Source of the DNA: Intrasporangium_A sp039812505
Lineage (GTDB): Bacteria > Actinomycetota > Actinomycetes > Actinomycetales > Dermatophilaceae
Assembly: GCF_039812505.1 (NCBI RefSeq)
Contig: NZ_JBDIAQ010000108.1
Span: 1-11,960 of the forward strand
Length of the DNA stretch: 11,960 nt
Reading direction: 5' to 3'
Both the position numbers and the translations under genes were made by a program. Positions 5,337 through 11,876 of the stretch are shown here, piece by piece. The notes beneath the pieces are model-generated. The model saw only the letters and a list, made by a program, of their open reading frames with translations, did not search any database and was not told the origin of the DNA. The number at the start of each line of letters is the position of its first letter. Position 1 is the stretch's first letter.

Positions 5337-7996
5337 GCCCAGCCAGCGACGACACCGTCGAGCACCGCCGGCTCGCGGACACCGACACCGGCCGCACCGA
5401 CTGGCGGCTGTGGGGCCCGTACCTGTCCGGACGCCAGTGGGGGACCGTCCGCGAGGACTACTCCGCGGACGGTGACGCCTGGACCTACCTGCCCTTCGAC
5501 CACGCCCACCTGCGGGCCTACCGCTGGGGCGAGGACGGCATCGCCGGGCTGACCGACCGGCACGGCTTCCTCTGCCTCGCGCTCGCCCTCTGGAACGAGC
5601 GCGACGACCGGCTCAAGGAGCGCCTGTTCGGCCTGACCAACCACGAGGGCAACCACGGCGAGGACGCCAAGGAGTACTGGTGGCACGTCGATGCCACCCC
5701 CTCGCACTCGTACGCCGAGATGGTCTACCGCTACCCGCAGGCCGCCTTCCCGTATGCCGCCCTGCTCGCCGAGAACGCCCGGCGGAGTCGCGACGTGGCC
5801 GAGTACGAGCTGCGCGACACGGGGGTCCTCGAGCAGGACCGGTTCTTCGACGTCCGGGTGGTGCACGCCAAGGCCTCACCCGACGACGTCCTGGTCGAGA
5901 TCACCGCGACCAACCACGGCCCCGACCCGGCGCCGCTGCACCTGGTGCCGCAGCTGTGGTTCCGCAACACCTGGTCCTGGGGCCGGGACCAGCGCAAGGC
6001 CGGTCTGCGGCTCGACAGCGCCCCGGGCGAGGTGCCTCGCATCCTGGCCCGGCACGGCTTCCTCGGCGACCTCGTCCTCGAGGTCGAGGACGCCTCGGCA
6101 CGAGTCCTGTTCTGCGACAACGAGTCCAACGCCGAAGCCCTGTGGGGGGTCGCCAGCCGGACGCCATACCCGAAGGACGGGGTGAACCGCGCCGTCGTGC
6201 ACGGTGACTTCGCCGGGACCAACCCGCAGCACACCGGCACCAAGGTCGGCATCGAGCTCGCCGTGCCCGCGGTCGCGGCCGGCGGGTCGGCCACGCTGCG
6301 GCTGCGGCTGCGTCGCCCGGACGCCACCGAGCCCGCGTTCGGCGACGGCTTCGACGCGGTGCTGGCAGCCCGGCGGCGGGAGGCCGACGAGTTCTACGAC
6401 GCGGTCATCCCGGCCGGGGTCGACGAGATCGACCGGCAGGTGGCGCGGCGGGCGTTCGCCGGGCTGATGTGGTGCCAGCAGCACTACCGCTACTCGGTCA
6501 GCGAGTGGCTCGAGGGTGACCCCGGTGAGCCGCCGCCACCGGAGGCGCGCAGGCAGCTCGGTGCCCGCAACGTCGACTGGGGCAACATCGCGCTCGCCGA
6601 CGTCATCTCGATGCCGGACGAGTGGGAGTACCCGTGGTTCGCGACGTGGGACCTGGCGTTCCACTGTGTGACCGTCGCGCACGTCTATCCGGAGCTCGCC
6701 AAGCAGCAGCTGCTGCTGCTGACCCGGGAGTGGGCGCAGCACCCGGACGGGTCGCTGCCGGCCTACGAGTGGTCCTTCTCCGACGTCAACCCGCCGGTGC
6801 ACGCCTGGGCCGCGTGGCGGGTCTACGTCATCGACGGCCGCCGTGACCAGGACTTCCTGCTGCGCGTGCTGGCCAAGCTGCTGCTGAACTTCTCCTGGTG
6901 GCTGAACCGCAAGGACCCCGACGGCTCGAACCTGTTCTCCGGCGGGTTCCTCGGCATGGACAACATCGGCCTGTTCGACCGCTCCCGGGGGGTGCCGCCG
7001 GGCTGGCGGCTCGAGCAGTCCGACGCGACGAGCTGGATGGCGTGCTACAGCGCCTGGCTGATGCGGATCAGCCTCGAGCTGGCCTACCACGACCCGGCGT
7101 GGGGCGACCTGGCCACGACGTTCATCGAGCGGTTCTGCGCGATCGCCGAAGCCCTCGAGAAGCCCGGCCGCGACGGGGTACGCCTCTGGAACGACGACGA
7201 CGGGTTCTTCTACGACGCGCTCGTGCTGCCCGGCGGTTCGTGCCAGCAGATGCGGGTCCGCTCGCTCGTTGGGCTGCTGCCGCTGCTGGCCGTGAGCACG
7301 ATCCCGGCGTGGGTGCCCGAGCGGCTGCCCGAGGTGATGCGCACGCTGGCCTGGTTCGACCGGCACCGGCCCGACCTGGTCGACGCACTGGTGCCCCCGG
7401 CCGAGGCGAGCGACGCCTACCGCGTCCTGCGCGTCGTCGACCCGGAGCGGCTCACCCGCCTCTGTCGCTACCTGCTCGACGAGACGGAGTTCCTCTCGCC
7501 CCACGGGATCCGGTCGCTGTCCGCGTCGTGCTCCTACGAACAGCAGGTCGGCGACCAGCGGCTCTACATCGACTACGAGCCCGGCGAGTCGCGCACCGGC
7601 CTGTTCGGCGGCAACTCGAACTGGCGCGGGCCGGTGTGGTTCCCGATCAACGCGCTGCTGGTCGACGCATTGCGCGAGCACGGCCGGGCGCTGGGCGACG
7701 ACTTCCGGGTCGAGTGCCCGACCGGATCGGGCCGGCACTGCACCCTCGTCGAGGTCGCCGACGAGATCGAGCGCCGGCTGGTCGCGCTCTTCCGGCCCGG
7801 CCCGGACGGGCACCGGCCCAGCGACCCGCGCGACATGCGCGACGGCCCGCTGTGGCGCGACCACCCGACCTTCAGCGAGTACTTCCACGGCGACACCGGG
7901 ACGGGGCTGGGCGCCTCGCACCAGACCGGCTGGACCGCGCTGGTCGCACACCTGGTCTGCACCACACCGGGCGTGCGCGACCGGCACTCCGGCTGA
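5333..7996 (+). CDS. GH63/MGH1-like glycoside hydrolase (annotated in homologues as glucosidase)
   Basis: A large 887-aa cytoplasmic enzyme with no signal peptide or membrane segment. It is recognisable from the conserved N-terminal stretch NHEGNHGEDAKEYWW (103-117) followed by THSY-like PSHSYAEMVYRYPQAAFPY, and from an (alpha/alpha)6-barrel C-terminal half. Candidate catalytic residues by analogy with GH63 are the Asp in FATWDLAF (about residue 440, general acid) and the Glu in TFSEYFHGDTGTG (about residue 849, base). NSNWRGPVWFPIN and ASHQTGWTALV are the matching barrel motifs. Related proteins include mannosylglycerate hydrolase and alpha-glucosidases, so the natural substrate (a glucoside, glucosylglycerate or mannosylglycerate-type solute) is open. 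The start is GTG 5333, overlapping the hflX stop as GTGA, which implies cotranscription with hflX. Codon use matches its neighbours. The long open frame on the opposite strand is a GC shadow. Confidence 0.88.
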   Translation: MSPASDDTVEHRRLADTDTGRTDWRLWGPYLSGRQWGTVREDYSADGDAWTYLPFDHAHLRAYRWGEDGIAGLTDRHGFLCLALALWNERDDRLKERLFGLTNHEGNHGEDAKEYWWHVDATPSHSYAEMVYRYPQAAFPYAALLAENARRSRDVAEYELRDTGVLEQDRFFDVRVVHAKASPDDVLVEITATNHGPDPAPLHLVPQLWFRNTWSWGRDQRKAGLRLDSAPGEVPRILARHGFLGDLVLEVEDASARVLFCDNESNAEALWGVASRTPYPKDGVNRAVVHGDFAGTNPQHTGTKVGIELAVPAVAAGGSATLRLRLRRPDATEPAFGDGFDAVLAARRREADEFYDAVIPAGVDEIDRQVARRAFAGLMWCQQHYRYSVSEWLEGDPGEPPPPEARRQLGARNVDWGNIALADVISMPDEWEYPWFATWDLAFHCVTVAHVYPELAKQQLLLLTREWAQHPDGSLPAYEWSFSDVNPPVHAWAAWRVYVIDGRRDQDFLLRVLAKLLLNFSWWLNRKDPDGSNLFSGGFLGMDNIGLFDRSRGVPPGWRLEQSDATSWMACYSAWLMRISLELAYHDPAWGDLATTFIERFCAIAEALEKPGRDGVRLWNDDDGFFYDALVLPGGSCQQMRVRSLVGLLPLLAVSTIPAWVPERLPEVMRTLAWFDRHRPDLVDALVPPAEASDAYRVLRVVDPERLTRLCRYLLDETEFLSPHGIRSLSASCSYEQQVGDQRLYIDYEPGESRTGLFGGNSNWRGPVWFPINALLVDALREHGRALGDDFRVECPTGSGRHCTLVEVADEIERRLVALFRPGPDGHRPSDPRDMRDGPLWRDHPTFSEYFHGDTGTGLGASHQTGWTALVAHLVCTTPGVRDRHSG

Positions 7997-8014
7997 GCCG
8001 CCGACCACCGCGGC
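7997..8014 (+). terminator. Weak hairpin after the glycoside hydrolase
   Basis: GCCGC (7997-8001) and GCGGC (8010-8014) can form a five-base-pair stem with an eight-base loop directly after the TGA. There is no T-tract. It might terminate the hflX operon ahead of the toxin-antitoxin genes, but a stem this short is common by chance at this GC content. Confidence 0.25.
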
Positions 8015-8060
8015 CGATCGTGTTGTCGACCGGGATGCGATCCTTGTGTAGCAGGAGGTG
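8015..8060 (+). promoter_or_regulatory. Possible promoter/operator and strong ribosome site of the toxin-antitoxin pair
   Basis: This spacer is less GC-rich than its surroundings. TTGTCG at 8023-8028 could be a -35, with TGTGTA at 8045-8050 a poor -10 at 16 bases. GATCG (8016-8020) and CGATC (8038-8042) form an inverted repeat around it, and further GATC-containing words follow just inside the antitoxin gene (CGATATCGATC). Such sites are where a ribbon-helix-helix antitoxin might autorepress. The ribosome site AGGAGGTG (8053-8060) is near-perfect and fixes the antitoxin start. The promoter call is tentative; the ribosome site is solid. Confidence 0.35.
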
Positions 8061-8065
8061 ACGGC

Positions 8066-8287
8066 ATGGCGATATCGATCCGGCTCACGCCTGAGGACGA
8101 GGCTCGACTGGAGCGGCTGGCGCAGCGGACGGGACGTTCGAAGACGTTCTACGTACGTGAAGCGATCCACGAGCACCTTGACGACTTGGAGGAGCGGTCC
8201 TGGGCAGATTCGGTCACCCGGGACTGGGAGGAGTCCGACCGTCACAGCCGACCGGCCGAAGAGCTGTGGGACGAGCTCGGCTTGTGA
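8066..8287 (+). CDS. relB: RelB-type ribbon-helix-helix antitoxin
   Basis: A 73-aa DNA-binding antitoxin, predicted to neutralise the downstream RelE-like toxin and to repress its own promoter. MAISIRLTPEDEARLERLAQRTGRSKTFYVREAIHEHLDDLEER (written here in one domain, residues 1-44) reads as a ribbon-helix-helix: a short N-terminal strand, a first helix, the turn at GRSKT, and a second helix. The C-terminal tail (45-73, ending EELWDELGL) is acidic and probably wraps the toxin. ATG 8066 follows AGGAGG by seven bases. The stop overlaps the toxin start as GTGA, the usual antitoxin-first order. The pattern matches the DUF6290/RelB-like families of actinobacteria more closely than E. coli RelB. The call to family level is confident; the gene symbol is by analogy. 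Confidence 0.85.
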   Translation: MAISIRLTPEDEARLERLAQRTGRSKTFYVREAIHEHLDDLEERSWADSVTRDWEESDRHSRPAEELWDELGL

Positions 8288-8557
8288 GCCGATGGCAGCT
8301 GCAGACCTCATCGCAGTTCGACCGGGCCGCACGCCGAGCGGACCGCGCCGTCCTGCGTCGGGTCAGGGCCTACCTCGACGAGGTGTGCGAGCTCGACGAC
8401 CCACGCGACCGGGGTAAGGGCCTCAGTGCCACCCGTGCCGGCTACTGGCGTTACCGGGTCGGCGACTGGCGGGTCGTCGTCGAGATCCGGGACGCGGAGC
8501 TGGTCATCGTCGCGATCGGGTTGGGGGCACCGCTCGGAGATCTACCGCGAATGGTGA
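8284..8557 (+). pseudogene. relE: RelE-type toxin with a C-terminal frameshift
   Basis: Member of the RelE/ParE fold, which as RelE cuts mRNA in the ribosomal A site. GTG 8284 overlaps the antitoxin stop (GTGA) and gives SRWQLQTSSQFDRAARR, a typical RelE opening. YWRYRVGDWRVVVEIRD is the conserved core strand pair with the basic residues. After VIVAIGLG the frame runs into unrelated sequence (APLGDLPRMVNGG) and does not stop until 8733, crossing a hairpin and the 3' end of fhs. Dropping one G from the five-G run at 8523-8527 gives HRSEIYREW and TGA at 8555-8557, a 90-aa protein that resembles the SEVYSE ending of E. coli RelE, where Tyr87 is catalytic. The gene is therefore broken, or the base is a sequencing error, or frameshifting is used. 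As written, the toxin lacks the C-terminal Arg and Tyr. Confidence 0.8.
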
Positions 8558-8570
8558 ACGGTGGCGCCGC

Positions 8571-8589
8571 GCCGACCCGACGGGTCGGC
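8571..8589. terminator. Perfect 8-bp hairpin between convergent toxin and fhs genes
   Basis: GCCGACCC (8571-8578) and GGGTCGGC (8582-8589) pair perfectly around a three-base loop. It begins 14 bases after the restored toxin stop and lies about 39 bases after the fhs stop on the other strand, as expected of a bidirectional terminator. No T-tract follows on either strand, which is common in high-GC actinobacteria. Confidence 0.55.
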
Positions 8590-8602
8590 CCGGCGGGAGG
8601 GA

Positions 8603-8616
8603 GGTGGGCGGCATAC
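8603..8616 (+). repeat. Dispersed 14-nt motif, copy 3
   Basis: GGTGGGCGGCATAC, identical to 14 of the 15 bases of the copies at 1619 and 3064 (the next base is G rather than C). Read on the fhs strand it is GTATGCCGCCCACC, starting 12 bases after the fhs stop and followed by the 8571-8589 hairpin. This is the same order, stop then motif then hairpin, as at the acetyltransferase 3' end. Confidence 0.6.
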
Positions 8617-8627
8617 GTCCTTGATGG

Positions 8628-10334
8628 TCAGGACAGGCCCACGATGCCGCCGTCCGCGGTGATGTCGATGCGCTCGGCGTTCGGTGCGGTGGGGAGGCCG
8701 GGCATCGTGCTCATCTCGCCGCAGATCGCGTAGACGTAACCGGCCCCGGCCGCGGCGCGCACCTCGCGCACCGGCATCCGCCAGCCGCGCGGAGCGCCCA
8801 GCAGCTTCGGGTCGGACGAGAGTGACAGGTGCGTCTTGGCGATGACGACGGGCAGGGTGCCGAAGCCGAGCTCCTCGTACTCCCGCAGCGCCTTCGCGGC
8901 GCCGGGGGAGAGGTCGACCCCGTCGGCGCCGTACACCTGCGTGGCGATGCGCTCGATCTTCTCGGCGAGCGGCAGCCCCAGCGGGTAGAGGAACTGGAAG
9001 TGGCTGGGCTGCTCGCACGCCTCCATGACGACCTCGGCGAGCTCCTCGGCGCCGGCGCCGCCCTCGGCCACGTGGCGGGTGACCGCGCAGCGCACGCCGA
9101 GCCGCTCGCAGGCGGCGGCCACGACGTCGTGCTCGCTCGGGTGGTCCTCGGGGAAGGCGTTGACCGCGACCACCGGCTCGATGCCGAACCGGCGGATGAT
9201 CGCGATGTGCTGCTCGAGGTTGGGGATGCCGGCGCCCACGTCGTCGGGTGACTCGGCCAGCAGCTCCTCGGGCAGCGGCCGGCCCGGGCGGATCCGGAAG
9301 CGGCCGGAGTGGGCCTTCAGGGCCCGGATGGTCGCGACGACGACCGCTGCGTCGGGAACCAGCCCGCCCACCCGGCACTTGACGTCGAAGAAGCGCTCGG
9401 CGCCCATGTCGGCCCCGAACCCGGCCTCGGTGACGACGTAGTCGGCCCGCCGCATCGCGACCAGGTCCGCCATCACCGAGGAGGTGCCGGTGGCGATGTT
9501 GCCGAACGGCCCGCAGTGCACGACGGCCGGCCCGCCCTCGAGCGTCTGCATGAGGTTGGGTTTGAGCGCGTCGCGCAGGATGACGGCCATCGCTCCGGCG
9601 GCGCCGAGGTCCTCGGCGGTGACGCCCCGCCCCTCGTTGGTGTAGCCGATGACGATCCGGCCGAGCCGTCGGCGCAGGTCGGCGAGGGAGGTGGCGAGGG
9701 TGAGCAGCACCATGACCTCGCTCGCCGCGGTGATGTCGAAGCTGGTCTCGCGCGGCACCCCGTCGGCGCGGGCCCCGAGCCCGATGACGACGTGGCGCAG
9801 CGCCCGGTCGTTGACGTCCAGGACCCGCCGCCAGGTGATGTTGCGTGGGTCGATGCCGAGCCGGTTGCCGTGGTGCAGGTGGTTGTCGACCATGGCCGCG
9901 AGCAGGTTGTGCGCGGCGGTGACGGCGTGGAAGTCGCCGGTCAGGTGCAGGTTGAGCCGCTCCATGGGGACCACCTGGCTGTAGCCGCCGCCGGCCGCGC
10001 CGCCCTTGATCCCGAACGTCGGGCCCATCGACGGCTGCCGCAGCGTCACGACGGCACGCTCTCCGCGCCGCCCCAGCGCCTGCCCCAGCCCGACCACGGT
10101 GGTGGTCTTGCCCTCGCCGAGGGGGGTCGGGGTGATGGCCGTGACGACGACGTACTTGGCCGTATGGTGCTCGGTCGGCTCGTCGAGCACCGCCAGGTCG
10201 ATCTTGGCGACGTCGCGCCCGTACGGCTCGAGGTGCTCGGGGCCGATGCCGAGCTCGGCGGCGACCTCGTCCATCGGCCGGAGGGTCGCCGCGCGGGCGA
10301 TGTCGAGGTCGCTGGCTGCAGAGGGCCGGGTCAT
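8628..10334 (-). CDS. fhs: Formate-tetrahydrofolate ligase
   Basis: ATP-dependent synthesis of 10-formyltetrahydrofolate from formate and tetrahydrofolate, feeding purine synthesis and initiator-tRNA formylation. The product is 568 aa, slightly longer than the usual 556-560. The nucleotide-binding loop TPTPLGEGKTTT is at residues 68-79, and RQPSMGPTFGIKGGAAGGGY (99-118), LHLTGDFHAVTAAHN, CGPFGNIATGTSS, GGLVPDAAVVVATIRALKAH and the C-terminal EMSTMPGLP segment are all intact. ATG 10334 is preceded on its strand by a weak AGGA only a base away; a TTG four codons earlier is an alternative start. The open frame continues far upstream into the esterase region, but that part is antisense-like shadow. 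It lies 58 bases downstream of the esterase gene on the same strand, with a hairpin between them. Its formyl group also links, metabolically only, to def in this window. Confidence 0.97.
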   Translation of the reverse strand: MTRPSAASDLDIARAATLRPMDEVAAELGIGPEHLEPYGRDVAKIDLAVLDEPTEHHTAKYVVVTAITPTPLGEGKTTTVVGLGQALGRRGERAVVTLRQPSMGPTFGIKGGAAGGGYSQVVPMERLNLHLTGDFHAVTAAHNLLAAMVDNHLHHGNRLGIDPRNITWRRVLDVNDRALRHVVIGLGARADGVPRETSFDITAASEVMVLLTLATSLADLRRRLGRIVIGYTNEGRGVTAEDLGAAGAMAVILRDALKPNLMQTLEGGPAVVHCGPFGNIATGTSSVMADLVAMRRADYVVTEAGFGADMGAERFFDVKCRVGGLVPDAAVVVATIRALKAHSGRFRIRPGRPLPEELLAESPDDVGAGIPNLEQHIAIIRRFGIEPVVAVNAFPEDHPSEHDVVAAACERLGVRCAVTRHVAEGGAGAEELAEVVMEACEQPSHFQFLYPLGLPLAEKIERIATQVYGADGVDLSPGAAKALREYEELGFGTLPVVIAKTHLSLSSDPKLLGAPRGWRMPVREVRAAAGAGYVYAICGEMSTMPGLPTAPNAERIDITADGGIVGLS

Positions 10335-10346
10335 GTCCTGATCCAA

Positions 10347-10365
10347 CGCCGGATCCGGTCCGGCG
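10347..10365 (-). other. 7-bp hairpin just upstream of fhs
   Basis: CGCCGGA (10347-10353) and TCCGGCG (10359-10365) pair perfectly around a five-base loop; the palindrome CCGGATCCGG (10349-10358) overlaps it. It is 27 bases after the esterase stop and 12 bases before the fhs ATG on the minus strand. It may terminate esterase transcription, or sit in the fhs leader next to the ribosome site. No T-tract follows. Confidence 0.4.
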
Positions 10366-10392
10366 ACAAACACTCTCGCCCGTGGCTTCGGG

Positions 10393-11850
10393 TCACAGCA
10401 GCGCGCGGACCGACTCGTAGCCGTGTTCCACGATCGACGGGGGCACGTCGTAGCGCTTCGCCGTGGCGCTGCCTGGCTCGAAGGCGGGCCACGGTGCCGA
10501 ACCACTCTGGACGAACTCGACCACGTCCGAGTGCAGCTCGCGGGCCAGCTCCTCGGGAGGGTTCGGGCCGGCGAGCGCGGCCACCCGCTCCGCGTCGAGG
10601 GTGTCGAAGACGAACGGCACGTCGATGCAGTGCAGGGCCAGCCCGCGGGTGGGGGAGCGCCAGGTGAAGGTCGTGAGCCACGTCGGGGCGTCGGCGTGCC
10701 CGGCCCGCACCTTTGCGAGTCGCAGGATGGGGGCGCGGAAGACCCGGTCCGTGACGTAGCGCCCGATGGTCTCGGCGGTGCCTGCGGCTCGCGGGCCGGG
10801 GTTGGCGTCGAGCCAGGTGTGTCGGACCGCGGAGGGCACCCCGATGCGCGCCAGCAGGAGCGCGGCCGGGATGAAGCGCAGCTTGCTGCGGGCCTCGGTG
10901 AAGATGAAGGTGAACTCGTCCTCGGTGGTGCCGAACAGGAGCGGCTTGTCGCCGCCGACCCCGGCCGCGAAGGCATCCAGCACCGGCCGAGTGACGAGCT
11001 CGCCGTCGATGACGGGCCCGAAGGGCAGCCGGTCGTCGAGCATGCCCTTGAGCATGCCGAGGGGGCCGCCGTTGCCCGCGGCTGACGAGACCGCGTCCTG
11101 GGCGTGGCGGAGCTGCTCCTCGGTCAGCGACGAGAACCCCGCGAGGGTCGGGTCCACCCCGGCCTGACGGGCGATGGCGCGGCCGGTCGCCTCGGCCTTC
11201 GCGAGCGGGATGTCGGCGCAGACCCCGGACATCGAGTGGGCCCGGGCGAAGAGGCCCTGGGTCTGGTGCATGCCCAGCAGCGTGAGGACGGCCCCGCCGC
11301 CGGCCGACTGGCCCGAGATGGTGACCCGGGCCGCGTCGCCCCCGAAGGCCGCGACGTTGTCGCGGACCCACTCGAGGGCCAGGATCCAGTCGAGCACTGC
11401 TCGGTTGTTCGTGGCGCCGTCTACCCAGCCGAAGCCCTCGAAGCCGAGCCGGTAGGAGACCGACACGGTGACGACGCCGTCGCGGTTGAACGCCACACCG
11501 TCGTACCAGGGGCTCGACGGCGAGCCGGACACGAAGCCGCCACCGTGGATGTAGACGAGGACGGGCAGCTCGGGAGGTCCGCCGGGCGTCGGGGTGAAGA
11601 CGTTGACGTTGAGCGTCGACTCGCCCGGGTAGGACGGCTCGGGGACGAGCGAGACCCCGCCGTCCCCGCCGCGCTGGGCGGTGGCGCCGTACGAGGTGGC
11701 GTCCCGGACCCCGTCCCAGGGCCGGTGCGGGACCGGTGCGGCGAACCGCAGCGGGCCGACCGGCGGTTCGGCGAAGGGAATCCCGAGGAACGCCGCGGAC
11801 GGGCCGCGCCAGAAGCCGCGCACCAACCCGGCAGTCGTCAGGACCTCCAC
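10393..11850 (-). CDS. Type B carboxylesterase (alpha/beta-hydrolase)
   Basis: Hydrolyses carboxylic esters; the native substrate is unknown. The 485-aa protein has the family layout: N-terminal FLGIPFAEPPVGPLRF, LNVNVFTP, the oxyanion-hole HGGGF (residues 102-106), the NNRAVLDWILALEWVRDNV segment, and the nucleophile elbow GQSAGGG with Ser182. GTTEDEF provides the acid Glu near 312, and ALHCIDVPFVF the catalytic His near 407, so the triad appears complete. There is no signal peptide, so it should act in the cytoplasm. The start is GTG 11850 with AGGGTG about five bases before it. It lies upstream of fhs on the same strand, and downstream by 26 bases of a probable gene that leaves the window, so all three may be cotranscribed. 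Related proteins are often annotated para-nitrobenzyl esterase. Confidence 0.94.
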   Translation of the reverse strand: MEVLTTAGLVRGFWRGPSAAFLGIPFAEPPVGPLRFAAPVPHRPWDGVRDATSYGATAQRGGDGGVSLVPEPSYPGESTLNVNVFTPTPGGPPELPVLVYIHGGGFVSGSPSSPWYDGVAFNRDGVVTVSVSYRLGFEGFGWVDGATNNRAVLDWILALEWVRDNVAAFGGDAARVTISGQSAGGGAVLTLLGMHQTQGLFARAHSMSGVCADIPLAKAEATGRAIARQAGVDPTLAGFSSLTEEQLRHAQDAVSSAAGNGGPLGMLKGMLDDRLPFGPVIDGELVTRPVLDAFAAGVGGDKPLLFGTTEDEFTFIFTEARSKLRFIPAALLLARIGVPSAVRHTWLDANPGPRAAGTAETIGRYVTDRVFRAPILRLAKVRAGHADAPTWLTTFTWRSPTRGLALHCIDVPFVFDTLDAERVAALAGPNPPEELARELHSDVVEFVQSGSAPWPAFEPGSATAKRYDVPPSIVEHGYESVRALL

Positions 11851-11876
11851 GGGTTCACCCTACGGGTGGTCGCTGA

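Noticed and set aside
5752..5762. GTATGCCGCCC inside the glycoside hydrolase as a fourth copy of the dispersed motif
   Set aside because: Only 11 bases match, it is mid-gene in conserved coding sequence, and it has no adjacent inverted repeat.
5876..8332. An 818-codon open frame on the minus strand opposite the glycoside hydrolase
   Set aside because: Rich in Arg, Gly, Val, Pro and Gln with no domain; a mirror of high third-position GC in the real gene, and it would also run through the toxin-antitoxin start.
8558..8733. The remainder of the toxin open frame as a real C-terminal extension
   Set aside because: It crosses a perfect hairpin and the dispersed motif, then overlaps the fhs end antisense, while the alternative frame gives a canonical RelE ending.
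9309..10667. A 452-codon plus-strand frame opposite fhs and the esterase 3' end
   Set aside because: Low-complexity shadow; it spans two unrelated real genes.
10335..10976. In-frame upstream extension of fhs into the esterase
   Set aside because: The extension is an arginine, serine and proline-rich shadow, and fhs conservation begins just after ATG 10334.
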